Below are positions 49,107 to 58,672 of a DNA stretch of 64,000 nucleotides, in pieces. The DNA is from Pedobacter cryotolerans (GTDB lineage Bacteria; Bacteroidota; Bacteroidia; Sphingobacteriales; Sphingobacteriaceae). Position 1 is the first letter of the stretch; every line of letters starts with the position of its first letter. The translations under genes and the position numbers were made by a program. The notes below the pieces were generated by a model that saw nothing but the letters and a program-made list of their open reading frames with translations, was not told where the DNA came from and searched no databases. The stretch spans positions 434,001 to 498,000 of the forward strand of contig NZ_SWBO01000001.1 in the NCBI RefSeq assembly GCF_005116475.1. Reading direction: 5' to 3'.

Positions 49107-50288
49107 ATGTCTTTATCAGATTTTTTTTCGCCCATTAACTCAGAAAAGTTTAGTCCCAAGCAAGGATTTTTAACTAGTCAGCTAGGTTTAAAGGCTCAAT
49201 TTTTTACAGATCGTTTTCCAGATTTAGAAGAAAAAACTCACGATATAGCCATTTTTGGAGTAAATGACGATAGAGGCGCAATAAATAACAACGGTTGCGC
49301 TTTAGCGGCAGATCATTTTAGAGCGCATTTTTATGCACTAAATGAAGGTGCTTTTACTAGTAAAATTATCGATTTAGGAAATATTAAAGCTGGTAGAGAA
49401 ATTTCGGACACTTATTTTGCAGTTAAAACAGCTGTTGCAGAATTGGTTAAGCTAAATATTTTACCCATAATTATCGGTGGCGGCCAAGATATTACCTATG
49501 CCCAGTACATGGCTTACGAAAATTTAGAGCAAAAAGTAGATTTGGTGGTTATCGATTCTAAGTTCGATTTAGATGAAGATACGGATGAAAGCATAGCCAC
49601 AACTTCAAATTCTTATTTGAGCAAGGTTTTTTTACATCAGCCAAATTACTTGTTTAATTTTAGCAATGTTGGTTATCAAACTTATTTTGTTAATCAAGAT
49701 AGTTTAAAAGTGATGGACAAGCTTTATTTTGATGTACACAGATTAGGCGAGTTTATGCATGATATTTCTTTAACTGAGCCTGTTTTGCGCAATGCAAATA
49801 TGATTAGTTTTGATATGGGAGCCATTCGCTCTGCAGATGCTGGTGCAAATGTAAATGTTGGTCCGAACGGTTTTTACGGCGAAGATGCTTGTAGAATTAC
49901 CCGTTATGCTGGTATGAATGATAAATTAACCTCTATCGGTTTTTACGAGTTTAATCCAGCTTTTGATAGAAACGGGCAAACTGCCATGCTTTTAGCGCAA
50001 ATGGTTTGGTATTTTATAGATGGTTTTTACAACCGTAAACAAGATTTTCCACTTACGCCAAAATCTCAATATATCATTTACAGAGCTAGTTTAAAAGATG
50101 GTTCTGGCGAAATGAATTTTGTAAAAAGTAAGCGCTCGGATAGATGGTGGATGCAGGTGCCGTATCCATCAGGAATTTCAAAAAACGAAAGGTATCACTT
50201 GGTACCTTGCAGATATGAAGATTATAACACCGCAGTAAATGGCGAAATGCCAGATTTGTGGTGGCGAACTTATCAGAAACTTTCTTAA
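49107..50288 (+). CDS. ureohydrolase (arginase/agmatinase) family protein with degenerate metal site
   Basis: The ATG at 49107 ('MSLSDFFSPINSEKF') is chosen over an upstream TTG. 393 residues. The ureohydrolase core is present, but key Mn ligands are changed: GGDH is 'GGGQDITYAQ', DAHxD is 'VIDSKFDLDED' (His replaced by Lys), and SxDxDxxDP is 'SFDMGAIRSADA'. The last ~90 residues, absent from arginases, form a family-specific extension ('YIIYRASLKDGSGEMNF'). Bacteroidota carry such proteins, annotated as arginase or formimidoylglutamase. On the ligands seen, classical arginase activity is doubtful. It is transcribed alone from the plus strand. Confidence 0.85.
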   Translation: MSLSDFFSPINSEKFSPKQGFLTSQLGLKAQFFTDRFPDLEEKTHDIAIFGVNDDRGAINNNGCALAADHFRAHFYALNEGAFTSKIIDLGNIKAGREISDTYFAVKTAVAELVKLNILPIIIGGGQDITYAQYMAYENLEQKVDLVVIDSKFDLDEDTDESIATTSNSYLSKVFLHQPNYLFNFSNVGYQTYFVNQDSLKVMDKLYFDVHRLGEFMHDISLTEPVLRNANMISFDMGAIRSADAGANVNVGPNGFYGEDACRITRYAGMNDKLTSIGFYEFNPAFDRNGQTAMLLAQMVWYFIDGFYNRKQDFPLTPKSQYIIYRASLKDGSGEMNFVKSKRSDRWWMQVPYPSGISKNERYHLVPCRYEDYNTAVNGEMPDLWWRTYQKLS

Positions 50289-50640
50289 TTTTTGAAGCGC
50301 AAAACCTGTGCTAAAAACTTAGGTTTGGTCCCGCCAATGCTATAATTTTGGTCTATGGCAGCGCATTTTGTAAGTGATTTGCAACCAAATATTTCCGCGT
50401 ATGTCGGGGCTAATTAATGTAGGTAATTTGCTTTTTTGCACCAACCGTTGTGCCTAAACCCGATTGCGCCAAATAGCCCCGTGTAAAGTACAAACTTTCA
50501 GTTTTTACAGGCGTAAGGGCTATGGGCAAAAGCGGGACTAGCGGTTGTGAGTAGCAGTTACTTGAATTTTCAAATTATAAATTTTACTTTAACTATAAAG
50601 CCTTACCTTAATTTTACAATAAAAAACTCTTGTTAAAACA
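50289..50640. other. gene-free region with structured repeat-like sequence
   Basis: About 400 bp separate the ureohydrolase and the TlpA-like gene. There is no ORF. An 8-bp inverted repeat CGGGGCTA (50405-50412) / TAGCCCCG (50474-50481) and several G/C-rich patches (AAGCGGGACTAGCGGTTGTG at about 50530) stand out from the AT-rich surroundings. I suspect a dispersed repeat element of about 250 bp (50320-50570), but no second copy is in this window. Confidence 0.5.
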
Positions 50641-50648
50641 CATTTTTT

Positions 50649-50656
50649 TATATTTG
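50649..50656 (+). promoter_or_regulatory. -7 promoter element of the TlpA-like gene
   Basis: TATATTTG (TAnnTTTG) lies 34 bp before the ATG at 50691. The -33 TTTG at the ideal distance is absent (CTCTTGTT is close by). Confidence 0.45.
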
Positions 50657-50690
50657 TGTAATTACAATCCCCTAAACCTCAAATATTAAC

Positions 50691-51842
50691 ATGAAAAAAA
50701 TAATTTTATCGGCATTTTGCCTGTTACCATTAGGCTTAATGGCACAAGAACCATTTACCATTAAAGGTGATGTTAAAGCTTTAAAAACAGGTGATAAAGT
50801 TTTCCTTTCTTACGTTGAAGGCGGTCAGCGAATAGCAGACTCGGCACTTGTAGCAAATGGAGCTTTTGAATTTAAAGGATCAATAAAAGCTCCTGTAAAT
50901 GCCTCTTTGTTTTTAAACAAAAACCCTTATGTAAATCGCCCTGCAAAAGGTGAAATATTAGATAGTAAATCATTTTATATTGAGCCTGTAGCTTTTAAGG
51001 TTGAAGGAACAGACTCTTTAAAGAACATAAAAATTGTTGGTTCTAAAATAAATGACGAAAGTGCAAAACTTGCTGAATTATTAAAGCCAGTAGATGCTAA
51101 AGTTGCAGTTTTAATGAAAGAATACAACACTTACACGGCCGAACAGAAAAAAGATGACGCCTTTATGCAAGTTTTTTATGATAAATATGAAGCTGTAAAT
51201 AAGGAGAAAAACCCTGTCTATGAGCAGTTTGTAGGTGAAAATCCAAATTCATATATTTCTTTAGTTTCGGTTAGTAGTATGATGGGGGCTGATTTTGACC
51301 CGAAAGCTGTTGAGCCGGTTTACATGAAACTTTCTGCTGCAGCTAAGGAATCAGAAAGAGGAAAAAAAATAAAACTTGTTATAGATGGAGTGAAAAAGAC
51401 TCAGGTAGGTATGCTTGCTGATTTTACTCAAAATGACCCAGAAGGTAAACCCGTTAAACTATCAGATTTTAAAGGTAAATATGTTTTGGTAGATTTTTGG
51501 GCAGCATGGTGTGGACCTTGTAGACAAGAAAACCCAAATGTAGTTGTTGCTTATAATAAGTTTAAGGATAAAAATTTCACCATTTTGGGCGTTTCTTTAG
51601 ATGGCGGTACCACCAGAACAACAAAAGAAATTTGGTTAAAAGCAGTAGCTGATGATAACTTAACTTGGGCACATGTTTCGGACTTAAAAGGATGGGAAAA
51701 CGAAGTTTCTAAAAATTACGGTGTACAAGGTATTCCATTTAACTTTTTAGTTGATCCAAGTGGTAAAATTGTAGCGAGAAATTTAAGAGGCGAAGAACTG
51801 CAAACTAAACTTGCAGAACTTTTAGGTGCTAAATCTAAATAG
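50691..51842 (+). CDS. TlpA-like disulfide reductase with DUF4369 domain
   Basis: 383 residues. There is a signal peptide ('MKKIILSAFCLLPLGLMAQ'), a DUF4369-type beta domain from about 22-120 ('FTIKGDVKALKTGDKVFLSY'), a helical linker, and a C-terminal thioredoxin domain (about 240-383) with the active-site motif W-C-G-P-C at ~273-277 in 'VDFWAAWCGPCRQENP'. The cis-proline loop is 'VQGIPFNFLVDPSGK'. These proteins reduce disulfides in the periplasm, for example during cytochrome maturation or in folding. It has its own promoter and terminator, so it is monocistronic. Confidence 0.93.
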   Translation: MKKIILSAFCLLPLGLMAQEPFTIKGDVKALKTGDKVFLSYVEGGQRIADSALVANGAFEFKGSIKAPVNASLFLNKNPYVNRPAKGEILDSKSFYIEPVAFKVEGTDSLKNIKIVGSKINDESAKLAELLKPVDAKVAVLMKEYNTYTAEQKKDDAFMQVFYDKYEAVNKEKNPVYEQFVGENPNSYISLVSVSSMMGADFDPKAVEPVYMKLSAAAKESERGKKIKLVIDGVKKTQVGMLADFTQNDPEGKPVKLSDFKGKYVLVDFWAAWCGPCRQENPNVVVAYNKFKDKNFTILGVSLDGGTTRTTKEIWLKAVADDNLTWAHVSDLKGWENEVSKNYGVQGIPFNFLVDPSGKIVARNLRGEELQTKLAELLGAKSK

Positions 51843-51856
51843 AGCTAAATAACATA

Positions 51857-51894
51857 AACAAGAAAGGCTCGAAATTTATCGAGCCTTTCTTGTT
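51857..51894. terminator. terminator after the TlpA-like gene
   Basis: AACAAGAAAGGCTCG (51857-51871) and CGAGCCTTTCTTGTT (51880-51894) form a perfect 15-bp stem with an eight-base loop. It begins 14 bp after the stop. Confidence 0.85.
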
Positions 51895-51906
51895 ATAAAT
51901 CATCTT

Positions 51907-51999
51907 CGTCATATCGACGATAGGAGATATCTGTTCTGTAATTCCATTGGTATTTTTAGGCAGATTTCTCCTCGGTGAAGAACCTCGTTCGAAATGACG
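51907..51999 (-). repeat. dispersed palindromic repeat element (CGTCATTTCGAACGAG family)
   Basis: Read on the minus strand the element begins CGTCATTTCGAACGAGG, continues CGAGGAGAAATCTGCC, and then AGAACAGATATCTCC and CGATATGACG. This is the same order as at 8253, with a different central part. It lies between the TlpA terminator and the purD 3' end (purD stop at 52009). Confidence 0.85.
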
Positions 52000-52008
52000 A
52001 ACTTAACA

Positions 52009-53280
52009 TTACATCAAATCGAAACCGATATCTTCTCTAAAATATTTTCCATCAAAATAAATTCTGCCCGCATCTGCAGTAGCATGTTGCAAGGCATTAA
52101 ACTGATCGTCTTGTAAACTTGTAATGGCTAAAACTCTACCGCCATTGGTTTTTACAATGCCTCCTTCTAAATTAGTGCCCGCATGAAAAGCTAAAGAATC
52201 TCTTAGGTTTTCGATACCCGAAATTGCTTTACCTTTTTCGTATTCGCCAGGATAACCGCCAGCAACCAACATAATGGTAGCTGCAGTTTTTTTGCTTACT
52301 ACTAAATTAAAAGTATCTAATTTTTTATCCGCACAAGCGATAAATAACTCTACCAAATCACTCTCCATACGAGGAATAACACTTTCCGTTTCAGGATCGC
52401 CCATTCGGCAATTGTATTCAATCACATAAGGTTTATCGCCAACTTTAATCAAGCCGAAAAAGATAAAGCCTGTGTAATCGATGTTGTCTTTTAACAAACC
52501 ATCAATAGTTGGCTGTATAATTTCATCTTTTACTTGCGCCATAAAAGCTTCATTAGCAAAAGGAACCGGAGAAACAGAACCCATTCCACCAGTATTTAAA
52601 CCTGTATCGCCTTGCCCAATTCTTTTATAATCTTTCGCTTCTGGTAAAATCACATAGTTTTTACCATCAGTTAATACAAAAACAGAAATCTCAATTCCAG
52701 TTAAAAATTCTTCAATTACTACGGTGCTTCCAGCATTGCCAAATTTACCGCCTAACATCAACTTTAATTCTTCTTGAGCTTCAACAACGTTATCTAAAAT
52801 TAAAACTCCTTTACCAGCAGCTAAACCATCAGCTTTTAAAACTATTGGCGTAGCATGTGTTGATAGATATTCCAATCCTTCTGCTAAATTCTCATTGGTA
52901 AAAGATTTGGAAGCTGCAGTTGGAATGCCGTGACGTTCCATAAACTGTTTAGAAAAATCTTTACTTCCTTCTAAAATTGCACCTTCTTTTTTAGGCCCGA
53001 TAACGGGGATATGCTCTAGCGAAGCATCGTTAGCAAAAAAATCATGAATTCCATTTACCAAAGGTTCTTCTGGACCTACTACTAAAAGCTCGATACCTTC
53101 TTTTAATGCAAAAGCTTTTACAGCTTCAAAATCATTCGGGTTAATGTTTACATTTTTGCCATAATTGCCAGTACCAGCATTACCTGGGGCAATAAACAAT
53201 TTTGAGCATAGCGCAGATTGGCTCATTTTCCAAGCAAAAGCACATTCTCTTCCGCCAGAACCTAACAATAAAATATTCAT
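52009..53280 (-). CDS. purD: phosphoribosylamine-glycine ligase
   Basis: 423 residues. The N-terminal domain starts 'MNILLLGSGGRECAFAWKM', the typical GARS P-loop-like motif. The ATP-grasp core includes 'VLKADGLAAGKGV', 'VVIEEFLTGIEISVF' and 'TGGMGSVSPVPF', and the C-terminal end 'RVLAITSLQDDQF' is standard. It makes glycinamide ribonucleotide in purine synthesis. The gene stands alone on the minus strand, with a -7 promoter element TATCTTTG five bases before the ATG. Confidence 0.96.
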   Translation of the reverse strand: MNILLLGSGGRECAFAWKMSQSALCSKLFIAPGNAGTGNYGKNVNINPNDFEAVKAFALKEGIELLVVGPEEPLVNGIHDFFANDASLEHIPVIGPKKEGAILEGSKDFSKQFMERHGIPTAASKSFTNENLAEGLEYLSTHATPIVLKADGLAAGKGVLILDNVVEAQEELKLMLGGKFGNAGSTVVIEEFLTGIEISVFVLTDGKNYVILPEAKDYKRIGQGDTGLNTGGMGSVSPVPFANEAFMAQVKDEIIQPTIDGLLKDNIDYTGFIFFGLIKVGDKPYVIEYNCRMGDPETESVIPRMESDLVELFIACADKKLDTFNLVVSKKTAATIMLVAGGYPGEYEKGKAISGIENLRDSLAFHAGTNLEGGIVKTNGGRVLAITSLQDDQFNALQHATADAGRIYFDGKYFREDIGFDLM

Positions 53281-53285
53281 GTAAG

Positions 53286-53293
53286 CAAAGATA
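53286..53293 (-). promoter_or_regulatory. -7 promoter element of purD
   Basis: On the minus strand TATCTTTG fits TAnnTTTG and ends five bases before the purD start codon, so a leaderless or near-leaderless mRNA is expected. No TTTG at -33. Confidence 0.4.
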
Positions 53294-53423
53294 ATAATAT
53301 GATTACAGCTATGAAGAGGTTTCTGAGATTATTTGGCACAAGAGTTGAAGATGGTGGGTAGAAATCTTTTTAATTGATGCAAATTTCGATATGTAAAAGA
53401 TTAAAATTAGATTTGCCGCCAGA

Positions 53424-53729
53424 ATGAAGCACATTGTTACTATATCTCTTGTATTTTTTAGCCTAACTCACTTAGCAAAAGCTGAGCAAAGAGTTGATGG
53501 CTTAAGAATACTAACCGAACGCTATTGTAATAGGTTAGAGGTTGGTAATGGAGATGTTGTACAGGATGTTACGCAACAAAACGACAACCATAGTCCATTC
53601 TTTTTATCTTACAGCGAACTTACTTTAATTGGTATACTGCCAACTTTTAAAGTTGCTGAATATAAAGTTCGTAATCATATTGTAGCCGATTTAACCATTA
53701 GGCAAAACGCTAAAAACAATAGTCCTTAA
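53424..53729 (+). CDS. hypothetical small exported protein, 101 aa
   Basis: A plausible signal peptide ('MKHIVTISLVFFSLTHLAKA', cleavage near residue 20) is followed by an 80-residue mature part with one cysteine. No family was recognised. It lies between purD (divergent) and secA, with no close partner. It is AT-rich like neighbours. Coding status rests on the signal peptide and length only. Confidence 0.5.
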   Translation: MKHIVTISLVFFSLTHLAKAEQRVDGLRILTERYCNRLEVGNGDVVQDVTQQNDNHSPFFLSYSELTLIGILPTFKVAEYKVRNHIVADLTIRQNAKNNSP

Positions 53730-53956
53730 TACTATTCCCACCTTTAAAAGTCTTTATGCAAAAGACTATTTCGAGTTAAAATTTAAAATAACTGCCAAGT
53801 TGACTTAGCATTAAGCAAAGTTTTGGTATTGCAACTCGACTTAAACTACTGAAATGGGTAAAGTTTCATAATCTGTTAATAATTGGATTTGCAACCTTCA
53901 AACATTTCAATTTTAAAACATTACAACATTAAAAACAATTAATAATTTATAAAAAC

Positions 53957-56900
53957 ATGTTAGGATTTTTAGCCAAAATATTTGGAAGCAAATCAGAAAG
54001 AGATATTAAAGTATTACAACCTTTAGTAACCCAAATTAATGAAGAGTACGCAAAACTTTCATCGCTAAGTAATGATGAATTACGTAATAAAACAGTAGAA
54101 TTTAAAGCTACAATCGCCGATGCTTTGGCAGATATTGATGCAAAAGTTGCGGAGATTAAGCATAGAGCAGAAAATCAAGAGTTATCTCTTACAGAAAAAA
54201 CTGCTTTATATGATGAGGTTGATGCTTTAGGTAAGGAGCGTGATACAGAATTAGAAAAAGTATTGTTGCAAATTATGCCGGCTGCATTTGCTACTGTAAA
54301 AGAAACTTCTCGCCGTTTAAGCGAAAATGAGCAATTAGAGGTTACTGCAACGCAATTTGATAGAGATTATGCGGCTCGCAAAAGCAATGTTAAAATTGTG
54401 GGCGATAAAGCTTATTGGGCAAATAAATGGGATGCATCGGGAACTGAAGTTGTATGGAACATGGTTCATTACGATGTGCAGTTAATTGGTGGTATGGTTT
54501 TAAACAGCGGTAAAATTGCCGAGATGGCTACTGGCGAGGGTAAAACCTTGGTAAGTACATTACCTGCATATTTAAATGCTTTAGCTGGCCAAGGTGTACA
54601 CATTGTAACCGTAAATGATTATTTAGCTCGTAGAGATAGTGAGTGGAATGGCCCTTTATTTGAGTTTCATGGTTTACGTGTAGATTGTATTGATAAACAC
54701 GAACCAAACTCACAAGAACGTAGAAACGCTTATTTAGCCGATATCACTTACGGTACTAATAATGAATTTGGTTTCGATTACTTGCGTGATAACATGTCGC
54801 AAACGCCAGATCAATTGGTGCAACGCAAACTGCATTTTGCAATGGTAGATGAGGTCGATTCAGTTTTAATTGATGATGCTCGTACACCATTAATTATTTC
54901 TGGTCCAGTTCCTTTTGGCGATCAACATGAGTTTCATGAGTTAAAACCTCGTATAGAGCGTTTGGTAAATGCACAAAAAGCTTATGTTTCATCGGCATTA
55001 AATGAAGCAAAAAAATTAATAAACGGTGGTAACGCTGGTACCGAAGAAGGTGATGGCGGTTTGGCATTATTACGTGCTCACCGTGGTTTGCCAAAAAACA
55101 AAGCATTAATTAAGTTTTTGAGCGAAGGTAGTGTAAGACAAACCTTGTTAAAAACCGAAAATCATTATATGGCAGAGCAATCTAAGAATATGCCTAAGGT
55201 AGATTCTGAATTGTTTTTTCACATTGACGAAAAAAATAACCAAGTTGAATTAACAGAAAAAGGAATTGAGTTAATTACCCAACAGGGTGAAGATCAAAGT
55301 TTCTTTGTATTGCCAGATGTAGGTACATTAATCGCTGAAATTGAAAAATCTAATTTAACTAGCGAAGAAAAAATTGCGCAAAAAGATGCCTTGATGCGTG
55401 ATTATTCTGTAAAAGCAGAACGTATTCACTCAGTAAACCAATTGTTAAAAGCTTATACTTTGTTCGAAATTGATGTAGAATATATCATCGATGAAGGAAA
55501 GATTAAAATTGTAGATGAGCAAACGGGCCGTATTATGGATGGCCGCCGTTATTCTGATGGTTTACACCAAGCAATTGAGGCAAAAGAAAATGTGAAAGTA
55601 GAAGATGCTTCGCAAACTTATGCAACAGTTACTTTGCAGAACTTTTTCCGTATGTACCACAAACTTTGCGGTATGACGGGTACGGCAACTACCGAGGCTG
55701 GCGAGTTTTGGTCTATCTATAAATTAGACGTAGTAGAAATACCAACCAACCGTGTAATGGCTCGTAAAGATGAGCAGGATTATGTGTACCGCACCATTCG
55801 CGAAAAATACAATGCAGTGGCCGAAGAAATTGTAACCTTAACACAAGCTGGTCGCCCAGTTTTGGTAGGTACAACATCTGTTGAGATTTCTGAATTGCTA
55901 AGTCGTATGTTAAAATTACGTGGCATTAAGCACAATGTTTTAAACGCAAAAATGCACCAAAGAGAGGCAGATATTGTTGCTGAAGCTGGTCAGGCTGGTC
56001 AAGTAACTATAGCAACCAACATGGCTGGTCGTGGTACAGATATTAAATTAGGCCCAGGTGTTAAAGATGCTGGTGGTTTAGCAATTGTTGGTACCGAGCG
56101 TCATGAGTCTCGTCGTGTTGATAGACAGTTACGTGGTCGTGCTGGTCGTCAAGGTGATCCAGGTACTTCACAGTTCTTTGTTTCGTTAGAAGATAACTTG
56201 ATGCGTTTATTCGGATCAGAGCGTATCTCTAACATCATGGTTAAAATGGGTATCGAAGATGGTGAGGTTATTCAACATTCGATGATTACCAATTCTATAG
56301 AGCGTGCTCAAAAGAAAGTTGAAGAGAATAACTTCGGTGTTCGTAAACGTTTGTTAGAGTATGATGATGTAATGAACTCGCAACGTACAGTTATTTATGC
56401 TAAACGTAAAAATGCTTTGTTTGGCGAACGTTTAGATGTTGATATGAACAACATGGTGTTTGATGTTGCCGAAGATATCGTAACCGAATACAAAGAAGAA
56501 GGTAATTACGAAGGCTTTAAATTAGAGGTGATCAAAAACTTCTCATCAGATACTGCCATTACAGAACAAGAATTTGGCGCTAAAAATATCCATACATTAA
56601 CAGATATTTTATTTGAAGAAGTGACTTCATTTTATGCCCGTAAATCTGAAGCGATTATTAATCAATCGATGCAGGTTTTGAAACAAGTTTACGAAGAACG
56701 CGGTGAGCAAATTGAACAAGTGGTAGTTCCATTTACTGATGGAATGAGACATATTCAAGTTCCTGTTAATTTGAAAAAGGCAATCGAAAATAACGGTCGT
56801 GAAGTGACGAAAGCTTTCGAAAAAACTATTATTCTTGCTTTAATTGATGACAGTTGGAAAGAGCATTTACGTGAAATGGACGAGTTAAAACAGTCTGTAC

Positions 56901-57262
56901 AAAATGCGGTTTACGAGCAAAAAGATCCATTAATTATTTACAAAATGGAAGCTTTTAATCTATTTAAAACCATGCTAAATGTGGTAAATAAAGAGGTGGT
57001 AAGTTTCTTGTATAAAGGTGGCATTCCTGTTCAGCAAGATGCTGATGATGTAAGAGAAGCACAAGCGCCTAAACGCCAGCCTAAATTGCAAACTACCAAA
57101 CAAGAGTTTGGCCAAGCAACTGGTGGCGATGTGCCAATTGAAGACACCAGAGAATTAGCGCCACAACAGCCAATTCGTAAAGAAGCAACTGTTGGTCGTA
57201 ATGAGCCTTGCCCTTGTGGTAGCGGCAAAAAATATAAAAATTGCCATGGTGTAAATGGATAA
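53957..57262 (+). CDS. secA: protein translocase motor SecA
   Basis: 1101 residues, the long form found in Bacteroidota. Walker A is '[12 protein letters not shown]' and the DEAD-like Walker B is '[18 protein letters not shown]'. '[15 protein letters not shown]' and '[14 protein letters not shown]' belong to the second motor domain. An insert of ~100 residues after '[12 protein letters not shown]' is characteristic of this phylum. The C-terminal zinc motif '[19 protein letters not shown]' (CxCx8CH) binds SecB/lipid. SecA drives preproteins through SecYEG. The upstream region (53730-53956) is AT-rich without a clear promoter; a terminator follows. Confidence 0.97.
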   Translation: MLGFLAKIFGSKSERDIKVLQPLVTQINEEYAKLSSLSNDELRNKTVEFKATIADALADIDAKVAEIKHRAENQELSLTEKTALYDEVDALGKERDTELEKVLLQIMPAAFATVKETSRRLSENEQLEVTATQFDRDYAARKSNVKIVGDKAYWANKWDASGTEVVWNMVHYDVQLIGGMVLNSGKIAEMATGEGKTLVSTLPAYLNALAGQGVHIVTVNDYLARRDSEWNGPLFEFHGLRVDCIDKHEPNSQERRNAYLADITYGTNNEFGFDYLRDNMSQTPDQLVQRKLHFAMVDEVDSVLIDDARTPLIISGPVPFGDQHEFHELKPRIERLVNAQKAYVSSALNEAKKLINGGNAGTEEGDGGLALLRAHRGLPKNKALIKFLSEGSVRQTLLKTENHYMAEQSKNMPKVDSELFFHIDEKNNQVELTEKGIELITQQGEDQSFFVLPDVGTLIAEIEKSNLTSEEKIAQKDALMRDYSVKAERIHSVNQLLKAYTLFEIDVEYIIDEGKIKIVDEQTGRIMDGRRYSDGLHQAIEAKENVKVEDASQTYATVTLQNFFRMYHKLCGMTGTATTEAGEFWSIYKLDVVEIPTNRVMARKDEQDYVYRTIREKYNAVAEEIVTLTQAGRPVLVGTTSVEISELLSRMLKLRGIKHNVLNAKMHQREADIVAEAGQAGQVTIATNMAGRGTDIKLGPGVKDAGGLAIVGTERHESRRVDRQLRGRAGRQGDPGTSQFFVSLEDNLMRLFGSERISNIMVKMGIEDGEVIQHSMITNSIERAQKKVEENNFGVRKRLLEYDDVMNSQRTVIYAKRKNALFGERLDVDMNNMVFDVAEDIVTEYKEEGNYEGFKLEVIKNFSSDTAITEQEFGAKNIHTLTDILFEEVTSFYARKSEAIINQSMQVLKQVYEERGEQIEQVVVPFTDGMRHIQVPVNLKKAIENNGREVTKAFEKTIILALIDDSWKEHLREMDELKQSVQNAVYEQKDPLIIYKMEAFNLFKTMLNVVNKEVVSFLYKGGIPVQQDADDVREAQAPKRQPKLQTTKQEFGQATGGDVPIEDTRELAPQQPIRKEATVGRNEPCPCGSGKKYKNCHGVNG

Positions 57263-57281
57263 ATTTTAAGTATTACATTTA

Positions 57282-57314
57282 AATAACCTTAGTGAAAGCT
57301 AGGGTTATTTTGTT
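57282..57314 (+). terminator. terminator of secA
   Basis: AATAACCTTAG (57282-57292) and CTAGGGTTATT (57299-57309) pair with one G-T wobble, followed by a short T-rich tract TTGTTT. Confidence 0.75.
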
Positions 57315-57427
57315 TACGATTGACAGTTCATATTAAAAGGTCAATTTATTTTATATAGATTAAATCCGTATATTCGTTATCGAGAGCATATAGATCAGTA
57401 ATCAGGGTCTAGAAATAATTAAGATGT

Positions 57428-57631
57428 ATGGAAACGTTAACAATCAACATACCAGACGATAAAAGTTCGATAGTAAAACAAATTCTTAAAGAATTGGGAG
57501 TTACCATTCTAAATAATGAATTAACGAAGCGTAAACCTTCAGAATTTGCTGGAATTATTTCAAAAGAAAAAGCACAGGAACTTTTAAAAGATATTGACAA
57601 AGATCGTAAGGAATGGGAGCGAAATATTTAA
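57428..57631 (+). CDS. putative antitoxin of a PIN-domain TA pair
   Basis: 67 residues. 'METLTINIPDDKSSIVKQIL' reads as a short beta-strand followed by an amphipathic helix. The C-terminal part ('KEKAQELLKDIDKDRKEWE') is a charged helix, typical of toxin-binding tails. The 3' end overlaps the PIN toxin start by 19 bp, so the genes are translationally coupled, as usual for type II modules. An ATTGAC/GTCAAT dyad at 57319-57345 could be an operator. No DNA-binding family name could be given with certainty. Confidence 0.75.
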   Translation: METLTINIPDDKSSIVKQILKELGVTILNNELTKRKPSEFAGIISKEKAQELLKDIDKDRKEWERNI

Positions 57632-58002
57632 TAGATTCTAATGTGCTTATCGAGTATATAGGCTTACTCTTACCTCCAATTCCTCATTCTAAATTAAGTT
57701 CAATTATTGATGATGAATATAATATTTCATTCATAAATAAAATAGAGGTTTTAGGACATTCATCCTCTAATGAAGAGATAGCAGCATTTATTAACGCAGC
57801 AAATATTTATAACATTAATTTAAAAATAATTGATGAAACTATTAGGCTAAGGAAACATTTAAAGATTAAACTTCCTGATGCAATTATTGCCGCTACTGCA
57901 ACTACAAATAACTTAATATTAATTACAAGAAATATTAACGATTTTAAGTCAATTGATAATTTGATTGTTCAAAATCCTTACAGTTGGAATATTGAAGAGT
58001 AA
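57613..58002 (+). CDS. PIN-domain toxin (VapC-like RNase)
   Basis: 129 residues. The four acidic PIN positions are visible: D8 in 'YLIDSNVLIEY', E44 in 'INKIEVLG', D94-type in 'KLPDAIIAATA', and the C-terminal 'ITRNINDFKSI'. VapC toxins cleave tRNA or rRNA with a metal ion. The ATG at 57613 lies inside the antitoxin's last codons. The module is bounded by the secA terminator upstream and its own terminator downstream, and looks like an independent cassette between housekeeping genes. Confidence 0.88.
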   Translation: MGAKYLIDSNVLIEYIGLLLPPIPHSKLSSIIDDEYNISFINKIEVLGHSSSNEEIAAFINAANIYNINLKIIDETIRLRKHLKIKLPDAIIAATATTNNLILITRNINDFKSIDNLIVQNPYSWNIEE

Positions 58003-58030
58003 AAGCTATAATTTGTTTTAACGACCAATT

Positions 58031-58067
58031 ATGCCGAATTTCGCAAAAAGTTCGGCATTCTTTTTTT
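58031..58067 (+). terminator. terminator of the TA module
   Basis: ATGCCGAA (58031-58038) and TTCGGCAT (58051-58058) form a perfect stem with a 12-base loop, followed by TCTTTTTTT. Confidence 0.9.
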
Positions 58068-58130
58068 ACACCTTGTTAGTCGTTGCAAGGCTATTCAAAA
58101 AAGGCACGACTTCAATTATTCAGATTTGAT

Positions 58131-58559
58131 ATGATGAAAATATATCTCTTATTCGTTTTTTTAATTTGCGTAAATCAATCTTTTGCGCAAACAAGAGGCG
58201 TAGTAACAGAAATCAAAGATCCTTTAATAGATAGTTTAATCGCAAAGCGGATTCAATTAAATACGGTAAAGCCAACAACTACAAATCCAGTTAGTAAAAC
58301 AATTTTTAACGGAATGGGCTATCGGGTTCAAATTTTTTACGGTTCAGATCGTAGAGTAGCTTTTAGCGAACAAACAAGGTTTCAGACATTATATCCTAGC
58401 ATTAGAACCTACATTACTTACAAAGAACCTAATTATTATTTAAAAGTGGGCGATTTTAGAACACGCATGGAAGCTCAAGCATTTTTAAATGAATTGAGAG
58501 GTACTTTTCCAACCTTGTTTATCTTTAGAGAAAAAATAAATGCACCAATTTTAGACTAG
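58131..58559 (+). CDS. SPOR-domain-like exported protein
   Basis: The ATG at 58131 ('MMKIYLLFVFLICVNQSFA') is chosen; a TTG-started longer frame overlaps the terminator region. 142 residues with a signal peptide, then a short linker. The C-terminal ~70 residues are SPOR-like ('GYRVQIFYGSDRRVAFSEQ', 'YYLKVGDFRTRMEAQAFLN'). SPOR domains bind denuded peptidoglycan glycan. It sits 95-115 bp before the M20 peptidase gene, which may be in the same transcript. Confidence 0.8.
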   Translation: MMKIYLLFVFLICVNQSFAQTRGVVTEIKDPLIDSLIAKRIQLNTVKPTTTNPVSKTIFNGMGYRVQIFYGSDRRVAFSEQTRFQTLYPSIRTYITYKEPNYYLKVGDFRTRMEAQAFLNELRGTFPTLFIFREKINAPILD

Positions 58560-58672
58560 CAGATTCTAAGCTGATTAATTATTGAAACCGTTTAATCGGT
58601 TGACCAACAATATTATCAACTTGATTAACATTGAAACTTTATACCCTTTAAACCTTGCAACAACTACAGACA

